Made by a program: the position numbers and the translations under genes
Notes under the pieces: generated by a model
Databases searched by the model: none
What the model was told of the DNA's origin: nothing
Seen by the model: only the letters and a program-made list of their open reading frames with translations
Origin: Zobellella iuensis
GTDB lineage: Bacteria; Pseudomonadota; Gammaproteobacteria; Enterobacterales; Aeromonadaceae
Direction of reading: 5' to 3'
Length of the DNA: 64,000 nt
NCBI RefSeq assembly: GCF_016746085.1
Contig: NZ_JAERTZ010000001.1
Span: 1-64,000, forward strand
Part shown: one piece after another, positions 47,573 through 55,715 of the stretch
Layout of the letters: each line of letters begins with the position of its first letter
Numbering within the stretch: the stretch's first letter is position 1

Positions 47573-48042
47573 GAGCTTTTGGTTGGAATATGCTGCTGGC
47601 CCTGGCCTGGGTCATCCTCTCCGGCACCTATACCATCAGCAACCTGGTGGTAGGCATGCTGCTGAGCTACCTGGTGCTGGCCTATGTGGCGCGGGACAAA
47701 CCCATGTTTGCCCGCTACTTCGGCAAGCTGCCCAAGATAGTCGGCTTTATCCTGTTTTTCATCTGGGATCTGATCAAGGCCAATGCCCGGGTGGCCTACG
47801 ACGTGCTCACCCCCACCCATCTGATGCGGCCGGGGGTGATCGCCATTCCCCTAGATGTGAAGGACGACGGCGCCATCACCATGTTCGCCAACCTGATCAC
47901 CGCCACCCCGGGCTCCCTGGCGCTGGATGTATCCAGCGACCGGCGGGTGCTCTATGTGCACATGATGTACCTGGACGACGAGGCCCGCCAGCTGGCGGAA
48001 TTCAAGGCCCTGGAGGCCCGTGTTATCGACTTGCTGGGATAA
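47569..48042 (+). CDS. mrpE: Mrp antiporter subunit E
   Basis: A protein of 157 aa with two or three N-terminal membrane segments and a cytoplasmic C-terminal domain. [35 protein letters not shown] is the usual MnhE signature (TPGT-like). It overlaps mrpD by 4 nt (ATGA). Confidence 0.92.
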   Translation: MRAFGWNMLLALAWVILSGTYTISNLVVGMLLSYLVLAYVARDKPMFARYFGKLPKIVGFILFFIWDLIKANARVAYDVLTPTHLMRPGVIAIPLDVKDDGAITMFANLITATPGSLALDVSSDRRVLYVHMMYLDDEARQLAEFKALEARVIDLLG

Positions 48043-48046
48043 GCCT

Positions 48047-48322
48047 ATGTTTGACCTTGCTATCTTATTGTCTTTCTTGTTTTTGAGCCTGGGGCTGGTG
48101 CTGGCGGCGGTGCGGCTGCTGATCGGCCCCACCCTGCCGGACCGGGTGGTGGCGCTGGAAGTGATCGCCTCCATGACCGTCGGCTTTATCCTGCTGTACA
48201 GCGTGGCCTACGACACGCCGCAGTTTATCGACGTGGCCATAGTGCTGGCGCTGACGTCCTTTATGGCGGCGGTGGGCTTTGCCCGTTACCTGGAGCGGGG
48301 AGGCCATCGCGATGATGACTGA
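48047..48322 (+). CDS. mrpF: Mrp antiporter subunit F
   Basis: A small hydrophobic subunit of 91 aa with three membrane segments. AAVRLLIGPTLPDRVVALEVIASMTVGFILLYS is the MnhF signature. The ATG at 48047 lies 4 nt after the mrpE stop. The 3' end overlaps mrpG by 11 nt. Confidence 0.92.
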   Translation: MFDLAILLSFLFLSLGLVLAAVRLLIGPTLPDRVVALEVIASMTVGFILLYSVAYDTPQFIDVAIVLALTSFMAAVGFARYLERGGHRDDD

Positions 48323-48692
48323 ACTCGTTACCGGCCTGCTGATGCTGCTGGGCTCCTTCCTGATGCTGCTGGCCGGCATCGGCATCATCCGCATGCCGGA
48401 TCTGCTGACCCGGATGCATGCCACCAGCAAGGCCGGCGCCCTGGGTGCCGGCCTGATGGCGGTGGGCTTCGCGGTGTTCTTTTTTGCCGACACCAGCGTG
48501 GTGGTACGGGCGCTGGCGGTGGTGGTGTTCGTGATCATGACCGCGCCCATCGCCGCCCATGTGATGGCCCGGGCCGGCTACTTCGTGGGCATCAAGCTGT
48601 GGGAGGGCACGGTGAAGGACGTGATCAAGGAACGCTACGATCTCAAGACCCACCAGCTCGGCAGCTCCACCCGCAAGCGGGAAGAGGACTGA
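48312..48692 (+). CDS. mrpG: Mrp antiporter subunit G
   Basis: Last Mrp subunit, 126 aa, three membrane segments. GIGIIRMPDLLTRMHATSKAGALGAGLMAVG is the MnhG signature. The C-terminus is charged. ATG at 48312 or the next ATG at 48315 may be used. A strong hairpin follows the stop and closes the operon. Confidence 0.92.
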   Translation: MMTELVTGLLMLLGSFLMLLAGIGIIRMPDLLTRMHATSKAGALGAGLMAVGFAVFFFADTSVVVRALAVVVFVIMTAPIAAHVMARAGYFVGIKLWEGTVKDVIKERYDLKTHQLGSSTRKREED

Positions 48693-48699
48693 ATAAGGA

Positions 48700-48731
48700 C
48701 AGGGGAGGCGGAATGCCTCCCCTGTTGTTTG
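48700..48731 (+). terminator. Terminator of the mrp operon
   Basis: CAGGGGAGGC (48700-48709) pairs with GCCTCCCCTG (48715-48724), followed by TTGTTTGT. Confidence 0.85.
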
Positions 48732-48735
48732 TGCC

Positions 48736-49890
48736 TCAGGGCCGGGGGGCAGGGCGCTGCCAGCGTTCCGGATCCAGTCCTACCCGCCGCATCAGGCGCA
48801 GGATGTCCGGCTGCTCCAGCTGGCCGGCGACCGTCATGGCCGCCAGATACATCAGCAGGGGCCCCCGGTCGGCGCTGTTTTTCTTCAGCAGGTGGACGGC
48901 GCCGATCAGCTCGCGCAGGGGCAGGGGCAGATGCCACTGTATCTTGACCCTGTTGCCATAATCGGCGGCCCAGCGGCTCAGGCTGTCGTCTATCTGTTGC
49001 GCCGATATGGCGCCCCCCAGCCGGATATAATCCTGTAAGGCGCGCAACACACCCAGTTCACCCACCCGGCTCAGCAGCCCCGCCGTGTAGAAGGCGGCGC
49101 CTTCCTGCCCCAGGCTGAGCGCCATGGCCCGGGCGATGGCGGCCACCTGCTCGGCCTGCTGCAGGTGGTGGCGTGCCCGCTCGCCCAGGCGGGGATCGGC
49201 AAGGGCACGGGAAATGTCCAGGGACAGGGCGAAGGCTTGGTTGAGCGCCATCTCCACGCCCATGGCGGCGATGGCTTCTTCCAGCTTGCCGATGGGCTTG
49301 CCGGCCCGGCCCAGGGAGGCGCTGTTGGCGATATCCAGCAACCGGGCCGAAAGCGCGGCCTGGCCGCGCCAGTGCCGGGCCAGCTCGGCCGGAGACAGTT
49401 CCTGGCCGCGTTCCATCAGGGCCAGCACCGTTTGCTGATCGATGTCCGTGGGCAGTTGTATGGAGCCCGTGGCCGCCTCGGCCAGATGGCGGTCGAGGGG
49501 AGGCGGGCCGGGGCGGCCGGGGTCGGCATCCGTCCTCAGCAAGGGCTGGAGCCGTCGGTGCAGCAGGGCCACGTCGAAAGGTTTGGCGATAAAAGCGTTG
49601 ATGCCGAGGCGGGCGGCGGTGAGCACCGTTTCCTTGTCGGAATGGGCGCTGAGCATCAGTATGGGCAGTTGCTTGTCCTGGGCGCGGATCTGGCGGACCA
49701 GGGCCAGGGCCGAGCCATCGGGCAGGCTCCATTCGCTGAGCAGCAGGGAGGGGGAATAGCGGTGCCAGGCGCGGACGGCCTCTGCGATGGTGCTGCAGCG
49801 GTGCACCCTGATACCCGGCGCCAGGCCGGTTACTACTGTTTCCAGCAGCTCCGCCGTGGGGACATGGTGTTCAAGGATCAGTACGTTCAT
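48736..49890 (-). CDS. Receiver-like plus HDOD domain protein
   Basis: A cytoplasmic signalling protein of 384 aa. Residues 1-120 have a CheY-like receiver fold. The usual phosphorylation Asp is replaced by Glu53 (LLLSEWSLPDG) and the acidic pair is reduced (LILEHH), while the Ser near 81 and Lys in AFIAKPFD remain. Residues 150-340 are an HDOD domain (ELARHWRGQAALSARLLDIANSASLGR). Such proteins often act in motility, biofilm or c-di-GMP control. The Glu may mimic a permanently phosphorylated state. It converges on the mrp operon. Confidence 0.85.
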   Translation of the reverse strand: MNVLILEHHVPTAELLETVVTGLAPGIRVHRCSTIAEAVRAWHRYSPSLLLSEWSLPDGSALALVRQIRAQDKQLPILMLSAHSDKETVLTAARLGINAFIAKPFDVALLHRRLQPLLRTDADPGRPGPPPLDRHLAEAATGSIQLPTDIDQQTVLALMERGQELSPAELARHWRGQAALSARLLDIANSASLGRAGKPIGKLEEAIAAMGVEMALNQAFALSLDISRALADPRLGERARHHLQQAEQVAAIARAMALSLGQEGAAFYTAGLLSRVGELGVLRALQDYIRLGGAISAQQIDDSLSRWAADYGNRVKIQWHLPLPLRELIGAVHLLKKNSADRGPLLMYLAAMTVAGQLEQPDILRLMRRVGLDPERWQRPAPRP

Positions 49891-49994
49891 TCGGACTCGC
49901 CATATGGGTCGCGCCGGTCGGGCTCAGTCTAGGGTCCGCTCGGTGATGGCGCCATACCCCCAAGGTCGCAAGGGCGGCTTCCCGCCCTGGTGCC

Positions 49995-50681
49995 TCACAC
50001 CGAAGCGATCTCATCCTCGGTGAGATGGCGCCATTCGCCTTCCGCCAGGCTGTCGTCCAGGCGGATCTCGCCGATTTGCAGCCGGTGCAGGCCCACTACC
50101 TTGTTGCCCACGGCGGCGAACATGCGTTTCACCTGGTGGTATTTGCCTTCCTGGATGGTCAGCAGCACCCGGGTGGGGGCGAGCACTTCCAGGGTGGCGG
50201 GCAGGGTGGGTTTGGGTTCGCCGTGCAGTTGCACGCCTTCCTGGAAGCGGGCGGCGGTGTCTTCGGCCAGGGGTTCGGCCAGTTCCACCCGGTAAACCTT
50301 GCCACAGGCTTTTTTCGGCGAGCGGATCCGGTGGGACCACTGGCCGTCGTCGGTGAGCAGCAGCAGCCCGGTGGTGTCCAGGTCCAGCCGGCCGGCGCAC
50401 TGCAGGTCGCGGCACAGCTCCGGCGGCAACAGCTGCAGCACGCAGGGATGGTCTTCATCCTGGCTGGCGCTGATATAGCCCTTGGGCTTGTGCAGCAACA
50501 GGTAGCGGGGCGGGTGCAGACTCAGCAGGCGGCCTTCCAGGCGCACTTCCTGCTCCTGGACATGCAGATCGCCTTTTTTGACGATGAAGCCATCCACCGT
50601 GACATCACCCCGGTGCAGGGCCTTCTTGGCCAGGGAGCGGGTCAGGCCGGTGCTCTCGCATAGGAAACGATCGAGGCGCAT
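49995..50681 (-). CDS. rsuA: 16S rRNA pseudouridine(516) synthase
   Basis: Converts U516 of 16S rRNA to pseudouridine. An N-terminal S4-like domain ([31 protein letters not shown]) is followed by the catalytic domain with the Asp in GRLDLDTTGLLLLTDDG. EGKYHQVKRMFAAVGNKV is the C-terminal family block. The length, 228 aa, fits E. coli RsuA. Its start overlaps the engB stop by one base (TGATG), so the two are translationally coupled. Confidence 0.93.
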   Translation of the reverse strand: MRLDRFLCESTGLTRSLAKKALHRGDVTVDGFIVKKGDLHVQEQEVRLEGRLLSLHPPRYLLLHKPKGYISASQDEDHPCVLQLLPPELCRDLQCAGRLDLDTTGLLLLTDDGQWSHRIRSPKKACGKVYRVELAEPLAEDTAARFQEGVQLHGEPKPTLPATLEVLAPTRVLLTIQEGKYHQVKRMFAAVGNKVVGLHRLQIGEIRLDDSLAEGEWRHLTEDEIASV

Positions 50682-51331
50682 CAGGCTTGTTCACCTTCAT
50701 CGGCAACGGGTGCGGCCGCCACCTCGCCTTGCAGCAGCCATTCGCTGAGGATGGCCCTGGCCTGCTCGACGCCGGTGCCCTTGAGGGAACTGAAGGCCTC
50801 CACCCGGATATCGCCACCGAAGATGGCTATGGCTTCGCGCACCTTGAGCACTTCCGCCTTGCGGGCGCCGGACTTGAGCTTGTCGCACTTGGTCAGCAGC
50901 GCCAGCACCGGCAGTTCGCTGTCGCTGGCCCATTGCAGCAGCTGCTGGTCGATGTCCTTCAGCGGATGGCGGATGTCCATCAGCACCACCAGGCCCTTGA
51001 GGCTGTCGCGCTGTTGCAGGTATTCGGAGAGGGCCGCCTGCCATTTCAGCTTCATTTCTTCCGGCACCTTGGCGTAGCCATAGCCGGGCAGGTCGATCAG
51101 CCGTTTGCCTTCGCTCAGCTCGAACACGTTGATAAGCTGGGTGCGCCCCGGGGTTTTACTGGTCCGGGCCAGGCTTTTCTGCTGGGTAATGGTGTTGAGG
51201 GCGGACGATTTACCGGCGTTGGAGCGGCCGGCAAAGGCGATCTCTACGCCGGTGTCGGCCGGCATTTGCTTGATGTTGGGCGCGCTGGTAATAAAGCGGG
51301 CGGCGTTAAAATTTATCTGCTTGTTATCCAA
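50681..51331 (-). CDS. engB: Ribosome biogenesis GTPase EngB (YihA/YsxC)
   Basis: An essential GTPase in 50S subunit maturation. G1 is GRSNAGKSS near residue 36, G3 is DLPGYGYAK and G4 is TKCDKL. Length is 216 aa. In E. coli engB (yihA) is next to spf and polA, whereas here it lies 11 kb from spf with thiD, the copper genes, the mrp operon, an HDOD gene and rsuA in between. It diverges from the cytochrome c4 gene. Confidence 0.95.
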   Translation of the reverse strand: MDNKQINFNAARFITSAPNIKQMPADTGVEIAFAGRSNAGKSSALNTITQQKSLARTSKTPGRTQLINVFELSEGKRLIDLPGYGYAKVPEEMKLKWQAALSEYLQQRDSLKGLVVLMDIRHPLKDIDQQLLQWASDSELPVLALLTKCDKLKSGARKAEVLKVREAIAIFGGDIRVEAFSSLKGTGVEQARAILSEWLLQGEVAAAPVADEGEQA

Positions 51332-51472
51332 TATGAATTCCCCGGGGTTCTGAACCCGCCTTGCTTACTTTTTCGCAAAATCGTGTAGAATGGAGCCGTT
51401 TTTAAATCGTATTGTAACATGCCCTTGCCGGTATGTGATCTGGAAGCTCTTACAACGAGAAGTCGGAACGTC

Positions 51473-52090
51473 ATGAAAAAAATTGTTTTCACGCTAGCCT
51501 TAATGCTCGGAGTGGTCGGTGTCGCACAGGCCCAAGGCGATGCCGAAGCCGGTAAAGCCAAAGCCGCCACCTGTGTGGCCTGTCATGGTAACGATGGCAA
51601 CAGCCCGACCGATATGTACCCTAAAATCGCCGGCCAACACGCCTCTTACCTGGAAAAGCAGTTGATTGAATTCAAAACCGGCGCCACCGGTGGCGCCGGC
51701 CGTGCCAACGCCATCATGGCACCCATGGTGATGGGGCTGTCCGCACAGGACATGGCCGATCTGGCGGCGTTCTACGCCAGCGAAGCGATCACCCCGGTCG
51801 CCACTCCCGAAGAGGTGATCGAAGCCGGTGCAGCCCTGTACCGGGGTGGCGATCTGGAGCGCGGCATTACCGCCTGCATCGCCTGCCACAGCCCCCGCGG
51901 CGAGGGCCTGGAGTCCGCCAGGTTCCCGCGCCTGTCCGGCCAGCATCCGGCCTATATCAAGGCCCAGCTGCTGGCTTTCCGCAGCGGCGAGCGTGAAAAC
52001 GATCCCAACGGTATGATGCGTGATATCGCCAAGAAACTGACCGACCAAGATATCGAAATCCTGTCCCAGTACGTGGCGGGCCTGCGTTAA
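51473..52090 (+). CDS. Dihaem cytochrome c4
   Basis: A periplasmic electron carrier of 205 aa made of two homologous class I cytochrome domains. The signal peptide is residues 1-20. The haem sites are CVACH near residue 34 and CIACH near 137. Methionine ligands are in IMAPMVMGLSAQDMADLAAFYA and the second-half equivalent NGMMRDIAKKLTDQDIEILSQYVAGL. The ATG at 51473 begins the signal peptide. Cytochrome c4 next to engB is common in gammaproteobacteria. It can feed electrons to cbb3 oxidase, whose assembly factor is encoded at 648. Confidence 0.93.
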   Translation: MKKIVFTLALMLGVVGVAQAQGDAEAGKAKAATCVACHGNDGNSPTDMYPKIAGQHASYLEKQLIEFKTGATGGAGRANAIMAPMVMGLSAQDMADLAAFYASEAITPVATPEEVIEAGAALYRGGDLERGITACIACHSPRGEGLESARFPRLSGQHPAYIKAQLLAFRSGERENDPNGMMRDIAKKLTDQDIEILSQYVAGLR

Positions 52091-52103
52091 TTTAAGCCCA
52101 TCA

Positions 52104-52133
52104 AGGGGGCCCGGGCCCCCTGATTTCTCTGGT
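52104..52133 (+). terminator. Terminator after cytochrome c4
   Basis: AGGGGGCCCGGGCCCCCT (52104-52121) is a perfect 18-bp palindrome followed by GATTTCTCTGGTTT. The T-rich tail overlaps the leader of the next gene. Confidence 0.7.
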
Positions 52134-52139
52134 TTGTCC

Positions 52140-52802
52140 ATGTCTGCTCAGTCGCAAGACTTTCCCTGCCCCCTCTGTGACCATACCGAAACATCTCTGT
52201 TTTGGCAGGATAAACAGCGTCGCTATCATCGCTGCCGTCAATGCGGGCTGATTTTTGTCGAGCCCGGATACCGGCTGGACGCGACGGCGGAAAAAGCGAT
52301 CTATGACCAACACCAGAACAGGGTAGAGGATGCCGGTTACCGGCACTTCCTGAACCGCCTGGTCGACCCCCTTATTGAACGGCTCAAGCCCGGAAGCACA
52401 GGGCTCGACTTTGGTTGCGGGCCGGGGCCGGCCCTGGCCGCCATGCTGAACGAGGCGGGCTTTGCCGCCACCACCTATGATCCCTACTATGCGGATTATC
52501 CGGAGCGGTTGGCACGGCATTACGACTTTGTGACCTGCACCGAGGCGATAGAGCATTTTTACCAACCGGGGCGGGAGTGGCGGCAACTGCTGGCCATGCT
52601 CGCACCCGGCGGCCGGCTGGGTCTGATGACCAAGCTGGCCCGCGACCAGGCGGCCTTCGCCAACTGGCATTACAAACAGGATCCCACCCATGTCAGCTTT
52701 TTCAGCCGGGACACCTTTCTCTGGCTGGCGGCACGGGACGGGCTCGGCATCGAATTTATCGGTGCCGATGTGATACTTCTGCACAAACCGGAGTCTGTAT
52801 GA
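52140..52802 (+). CDS. Class I SAM-dependent methyltransferase with zinc-ribbon N-terminus
   Basis: A cytoplasmic protein of 220 aa. Two Cys pairs (CPLC and CRQC, residues 11-37) look like a small zinc ribbon. The SAM-binding motif I is GLDFGCGPGPALAAML near residue 88, with EAIEHF as the motif-II region. The substrate is not evident. The stop overlaps the yihI start (ATGA). Confidence 0.82.
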   Translation: MSAQSQDFPCPLCDHTETSLFWQDKQRRYHRCRQCGLIFVEPGYRLDATAEKAIYDQHQNRVEDAGYRHFLNRLVDPLIERLKPGSTGLDFGCGPGPALAAMLNEAGFAATTYDPYYADYPERLARHYDFVTCTEAIEHFYQPGREWRQLLAMLAPGGRLGLMTKLARDQAAFANWHYKQDPTHVSFFSRDTFLWLAARDGLGIEFIGADVILLHKPESV

Positions 52803-53353
52803 CACGCATTAAGAAGGCCCGCACACCGGGCCAACTCGGGGCCCGCAAGGAAAGTCGGGAAAATGCCGAGCAAAGCAGGGATCGCAAGCGCAAGGCCAAG
52901 CGCAAGGGGCTGGCCCCCGGCTCCCGCCACAACCAGGGCGGTGAATCCGGTGGCGGCGGTACCGCCAAGGTGCAGCAGGATCCACGTCTGGGCTCCAAAA
53001 AACCCATTCCCCTGATCCAGGACGAGGCCAGGGACGCAGCCAAGGCGGCGCCGGTTGCCAGGGTCAGGGTCGCCAAGCCCGAGGCCCTGACCCCGGAGCA
53101 GGAACTGGACCAGCTGGAGAATAACGAGCGGCTCAACACCCTGCTGGACCGGGTCGACGCCGGCGACAAGCTGGGCAAGGAAGACGCGGCCTGGCTGGAT
53201 CAGACCCTGGCCCGCCACCAGCAGCTGCTGGAGCAGCTCGGCCTGCTCGACGACGAGGACGAAGAGCCGGAAGAGGGCGATGATCTCTGGACCCGCTTTA
53301 TGGACGCGGACCTTGATCCCGCGCAATACCAGGAGAAGGAAGATAAGTCATGA
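52799..53353 (+). CDS. yihI: Der GTPase-activating protein YihI
   Basis: Stimulates the GTPase Der and so modulates 50S assembly. The N-terminal ~65 residues are very basic and Arg/Lys/Gly-rich (RKRKAKRKGLAPGSRHN), and the C-terminal part is acidic (LDDEDEEPEEGDD), a charge split typical of the family. It lies between the methyltransferase and DUF2489 genes, with 4-nt overlaps on both sides. With EngB it gives the neighbourhood a ribosome-assembly theme. Length is 184 aa. Confidence 0.9.
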   Translation: MTRIKKARTPGQLGARKESRENAEQSRDRKRKAKRKGLAPGSRHNQGGESGGGGTAKVQQDPRLGSKKPIPLIQDEARDAAKAAPVARVRVAKPEALTPEQELDQLENNERLNTLLDRVDAGDKLGKEDAAWLDQTLARHQQLLEQLGLLDDEDEEPEEGDDLWTRFMDADLDPAQYQEKEDKS

Positions 53354-53808
53354 TCTCACCCTGGCTGATGGCCGCCCTGTTGGGCGGCCTCATCATAGTG
53401 GGTCTGGCGGTATACGCGGGAGTCCTGCTGGCCCGGCTGAAGCAGCAGACGCAACAGCGCGAACAGGCCATAAACAGGCGCAACGAGCGCATTATCGACA
53501 GCATCCGGACCATCGCCATGGCGGTGCGCGACGATCAGTGCAACCTGTCGGAAGGGGCCATTCGCCTGACCAACCTGCTCAACACCCTGCAGTTCAGCCG
53601 GCCGAAGGACTTTGCCCAGGACTATCCCGGCCTCTACGATCTCTACGACAGGGTCAAGGAGATGCCGACCCACGACGCCCGCAAGCAGCTCAAGCGTAAC
53701 GAACGCATGCGCCAGGATCTGCAGCGGGCCGGTTTCGAACATGAGCTTGAGGCTCAGATAAAAATTGAGGTCGAGCGGCTGGCCAGCCTGGAACTGCCCG
53801 GTCGCTGA
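53350..53808 (+). CDS. DUF2489 family membrane-anchored protein
   Basis: A protein of 152 aa with one N-terminal membrane segment (residues 5-28) and a helical cytoplasmic domain (RRNERIIDSIRTIAMAVRDDQCNLSEGAIRL). The function is unknown. It is regularly found between yihI and hemN in Vibrio and Aeromonas relatives. It overlaps yihI by 4 nt and stops 15 bp before hemN. Confidence 0.85.
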   Translation: MISPWLMAALLGGLIIVGLAVYAGVLLARLKQQTQQREQAINRRNERIIDSIRTIAMAVRDDQCNLSEGAIRLTNLLNTLQFSRPKDFAQDYPGLYDLYDRVKEMPTHDARKQLKRNERMRQDLQRAGFEHELEAQIKIEVERLASLELPGR

Positions 53809-53823
53809 CCCGGGGAGGAGGCA

Positions 53824-55194
53824 ATGTCAGCAAGCATCGAGTGGGATCAGTCCCTTATCGAGAAATACAACTATTCGGGGCCCAGGTACACGTCCTACCC
53901 CACGGCCCTGGAGTTCAACGACTCTTTCGGCATGGCCGAGTTCGAGGCCGCCGCCGGGCGCTATCCCGAACGACCCCTGTCGCTCTATGTGCATGTGCCC
54001 TTCTGCCACAAGCTGTGCTACTACTGCGGCTGCAACAAGGTGATCACCCGCCACCAGGGCAAGGCCGACGTCTACCTGGACTATCTGGAACGGGAGGTCG
54101 AGCGCCTGGCGCCGCTGTTCGCCGGCCGCACCGTGACCCAGCTGCACTGGGGCGGCGGCACCCCCACCTTCCTCACCGAGCCGCAGATCCGCCGGCTCAA
54201 CGGCCTGCTGCGCCGCCATTTCCGCTTCGCCGAACGGGGCGAGTTCAGCATCGAGATAGACCCGCGGGAAATCGAGCTGTCGGTGCTGGAGGTGCTGAAG
54301 GAAGAAGGCTTCAACCGCATCAGCCTGGGGGTGCAGGACTTCGACAAGGCGGTGCAGAAGGTGGTGAACCGGGAGCAGGATAACGACTTTATCAAGGCGC
54401 TGGTCAAACGCGCGGCCGAGCTCGGCTTTGTGTCCACCAACCTGGATCTGATCTACGGCCTGCCGCTGCAGACCCCGGCCAGTTTCCGCCACACCCTGGA
54501 GCAGGTGGCGGCCATGAAGCCGGCCCGGCTGTCGGTGTTCAACTACGCCCACCTGCCCAGCCGTTTCGCCGCCCAGCGCAAGCTGAACGAGGCGGACATG
54601 CCCCAACCCGCCCAGAAGCTGGCCATGCTGCAGGACAGCATCGGCTACCTCACCGGCCAGGGCTACCAGTTTATCGGCATGGACCACTTCGCCCTGCCGG
54701 ACGACAGCCTGGCGGTGGCCCAGCGCCGGGGCGAGCTGCACCGCAACTTCCAGGGCTACACCACCCAGGGCGACTGCGACCTGCTGGGGCTGGGGGTGTC
54801 CGCCATCAGCATGATCGGCGACGCCTATTCCCAGAACCACAAGGATCTCAAGCGCTACTACGGCCGGCTCGACCAGTTGGGCCACGCCCAGACGGTGGGC
54901 TATGCCCTGAACGAGGATGACCGGCTGCGCCGGGATCTGATCAAGACCCTGATCTGCAACTTCGAGCTGGAGCTTGCGCCCCTGGAGCGGGAATACGGCA
55001 TCCGTTTCGCCGACTACTTCGCCGAGGATATCGCGCTGCTGCAGACCTTCGTGGACGACGGCCTGGTGCAGGTGGACGCCGGCGCCATCCGGGTGGCGCC
55101 CAAGGGCCGGCTGCTGATCCGCAATATCTGCATGTGCTTCGACGTGCACCTGCGCCGCCAGGCCCGGATGCAGCAGTTCTCACGGGTGATCTGA
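53824..55194 (+). CDS. hemN: Oxygen-independent coproporphyrinogen III oxidase
   Basis: A radical SAM enzyme for anaerobic haem synthesis that decarboxylates coproporphyrinogen III. The cluster motif CHKLCYYCGCNK (CxxxCxxC plus the extra Cys of true HemN) lies near residue 61. GGGTPTFL and the C-terminal HemN domain are present. Length 456 aa matches E. coli HemN (457). GGGGAGGA precedes the ATG. Probably last of the four-gene run from the methyltransferase. Confidence 0.97.
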   Translation: MSASIEWDQSLIEKYNYSGPRYTSYPTALEFNDSFGMAEFEAAAGRYPERPLSLYVHVPFCHKLCYYCGCNKVITRHQGKADVYLDYLEREVERLAPLFAGRTVTQLHWGGGTPTFLTEPQIRRLNGLLRRHFRFAERGEFSIEIDPREIELSVLEVLKEEGFNRISLGVQDFDKAVQKVVNREQDNDFIKALVKRAAELGFVSTNLDLIYGLPLQTPASFRHTLEQVAAMKPARLSVFNYAHLPSRFAAQRKLNEADMPQPAQKLAMLQDSIGYLTGQGYQFIGMDHFALPDDSLAVAQRRGELHRNFQGYTTQGDCDLLGLGVSAISMIGDAYSQNHKDLKRYYGRLDQLGHAQTVGYALNEDDRLRRDLIKTLICNFELELAPLEREYGIRFADYFAEDIALLQTFVDDGLVQVDAGAIRVAPKGRLLIRNICMCFDVHLRRQARMQQFSRVI

Positions 55195-55226
55195 GCGGGA
55201 AGGGGCGATTCCGCCGCAGGGGAACG

Positions 55227-55252
55227 GGAGCACCGCCCGCTCCGGCTTTTTG
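55227..55252 (+). terminator. Possible terminator after hemN
   Basis: GGAGC (55227-55231) can pair with GCTCC (55239-55243), followed by GGCTTTTTG. The stem is short, so this is tentative. Confidence 0.45.
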
Positions 55253-55282
55253 CTTACCTTCCCGTAGGGGACCTTTCGTCAC

Positions 55283-55316
55283 GGGGTATTCCTTATCCTT
55301 AAATAAGGTTTACCCC
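55283..55316. promoter_or_regulatory. Imperfect 34-bp palindrome between hemN and the first MCP gene
   Basis: The 14-nt arms GGGGTATTCCTTAT and ATAAGGTTTACCCC match except at two positions, around CCTTAA. It has no T-tract and looks more like an operator than a terminator. 55195-55715 holds no gene I can see; besides this palindrome it carries the GacA-like box at 55492. Confidence 0.45.
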
Positions 55317-55491
55317 CATTGAAGTATCTCGCCATTCTCGTAATGACCAGCTGTTTATCCGGTTATGATTTCCGCTGATATCCGGATTGAAGTCTCATGC
55401 CTTGGCTATTCAGCCTATCCTCCATGGAGTAGATCGTTTCATTTCTATGCCACGGAGCTGAGGTAGAAAAAGTGGGTATCTTACTGCCATG

Positions 55492-55507
55492 GTAAGGATT
55501 TCCTTAC
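55492..55507. promoter_or_regulatory. GacA/UvrY-like box, copy 1
   Basis: GTAAGGATTTCCTTAC is a perfect 7+7 inverted repeat with 2-nt spacer, and fits the GacA upstream activating sequence TGTAAG-N6-CTTACA at 10 of 12 specified positions. GGTTTT follows at 55538 and a possible -10 TACTGT at 55547, placing the box near -60. The chemoreceptor gene starts 209 bp downstream. Confidence 0.6.
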
Positions 55508-55715
55508 TCAAAAAGAGGCCTGTGCCTTCTGAATAACGGTTTTCAATACTGTTACCTTCTTCTTACTTCAACGTTGTCCGAGGGGCCGGTAAATAGCTAT
55601 TCCAAATAGTCGATCTCTATCGGCGGCGATCGGGTTCCGCTAAGCATCCCCTTAGCACCAGGGGGCAACAATGATTGCCGATCATGCGTCGGCCTTGGGG
55701 AATGGGGGAAGGAAT

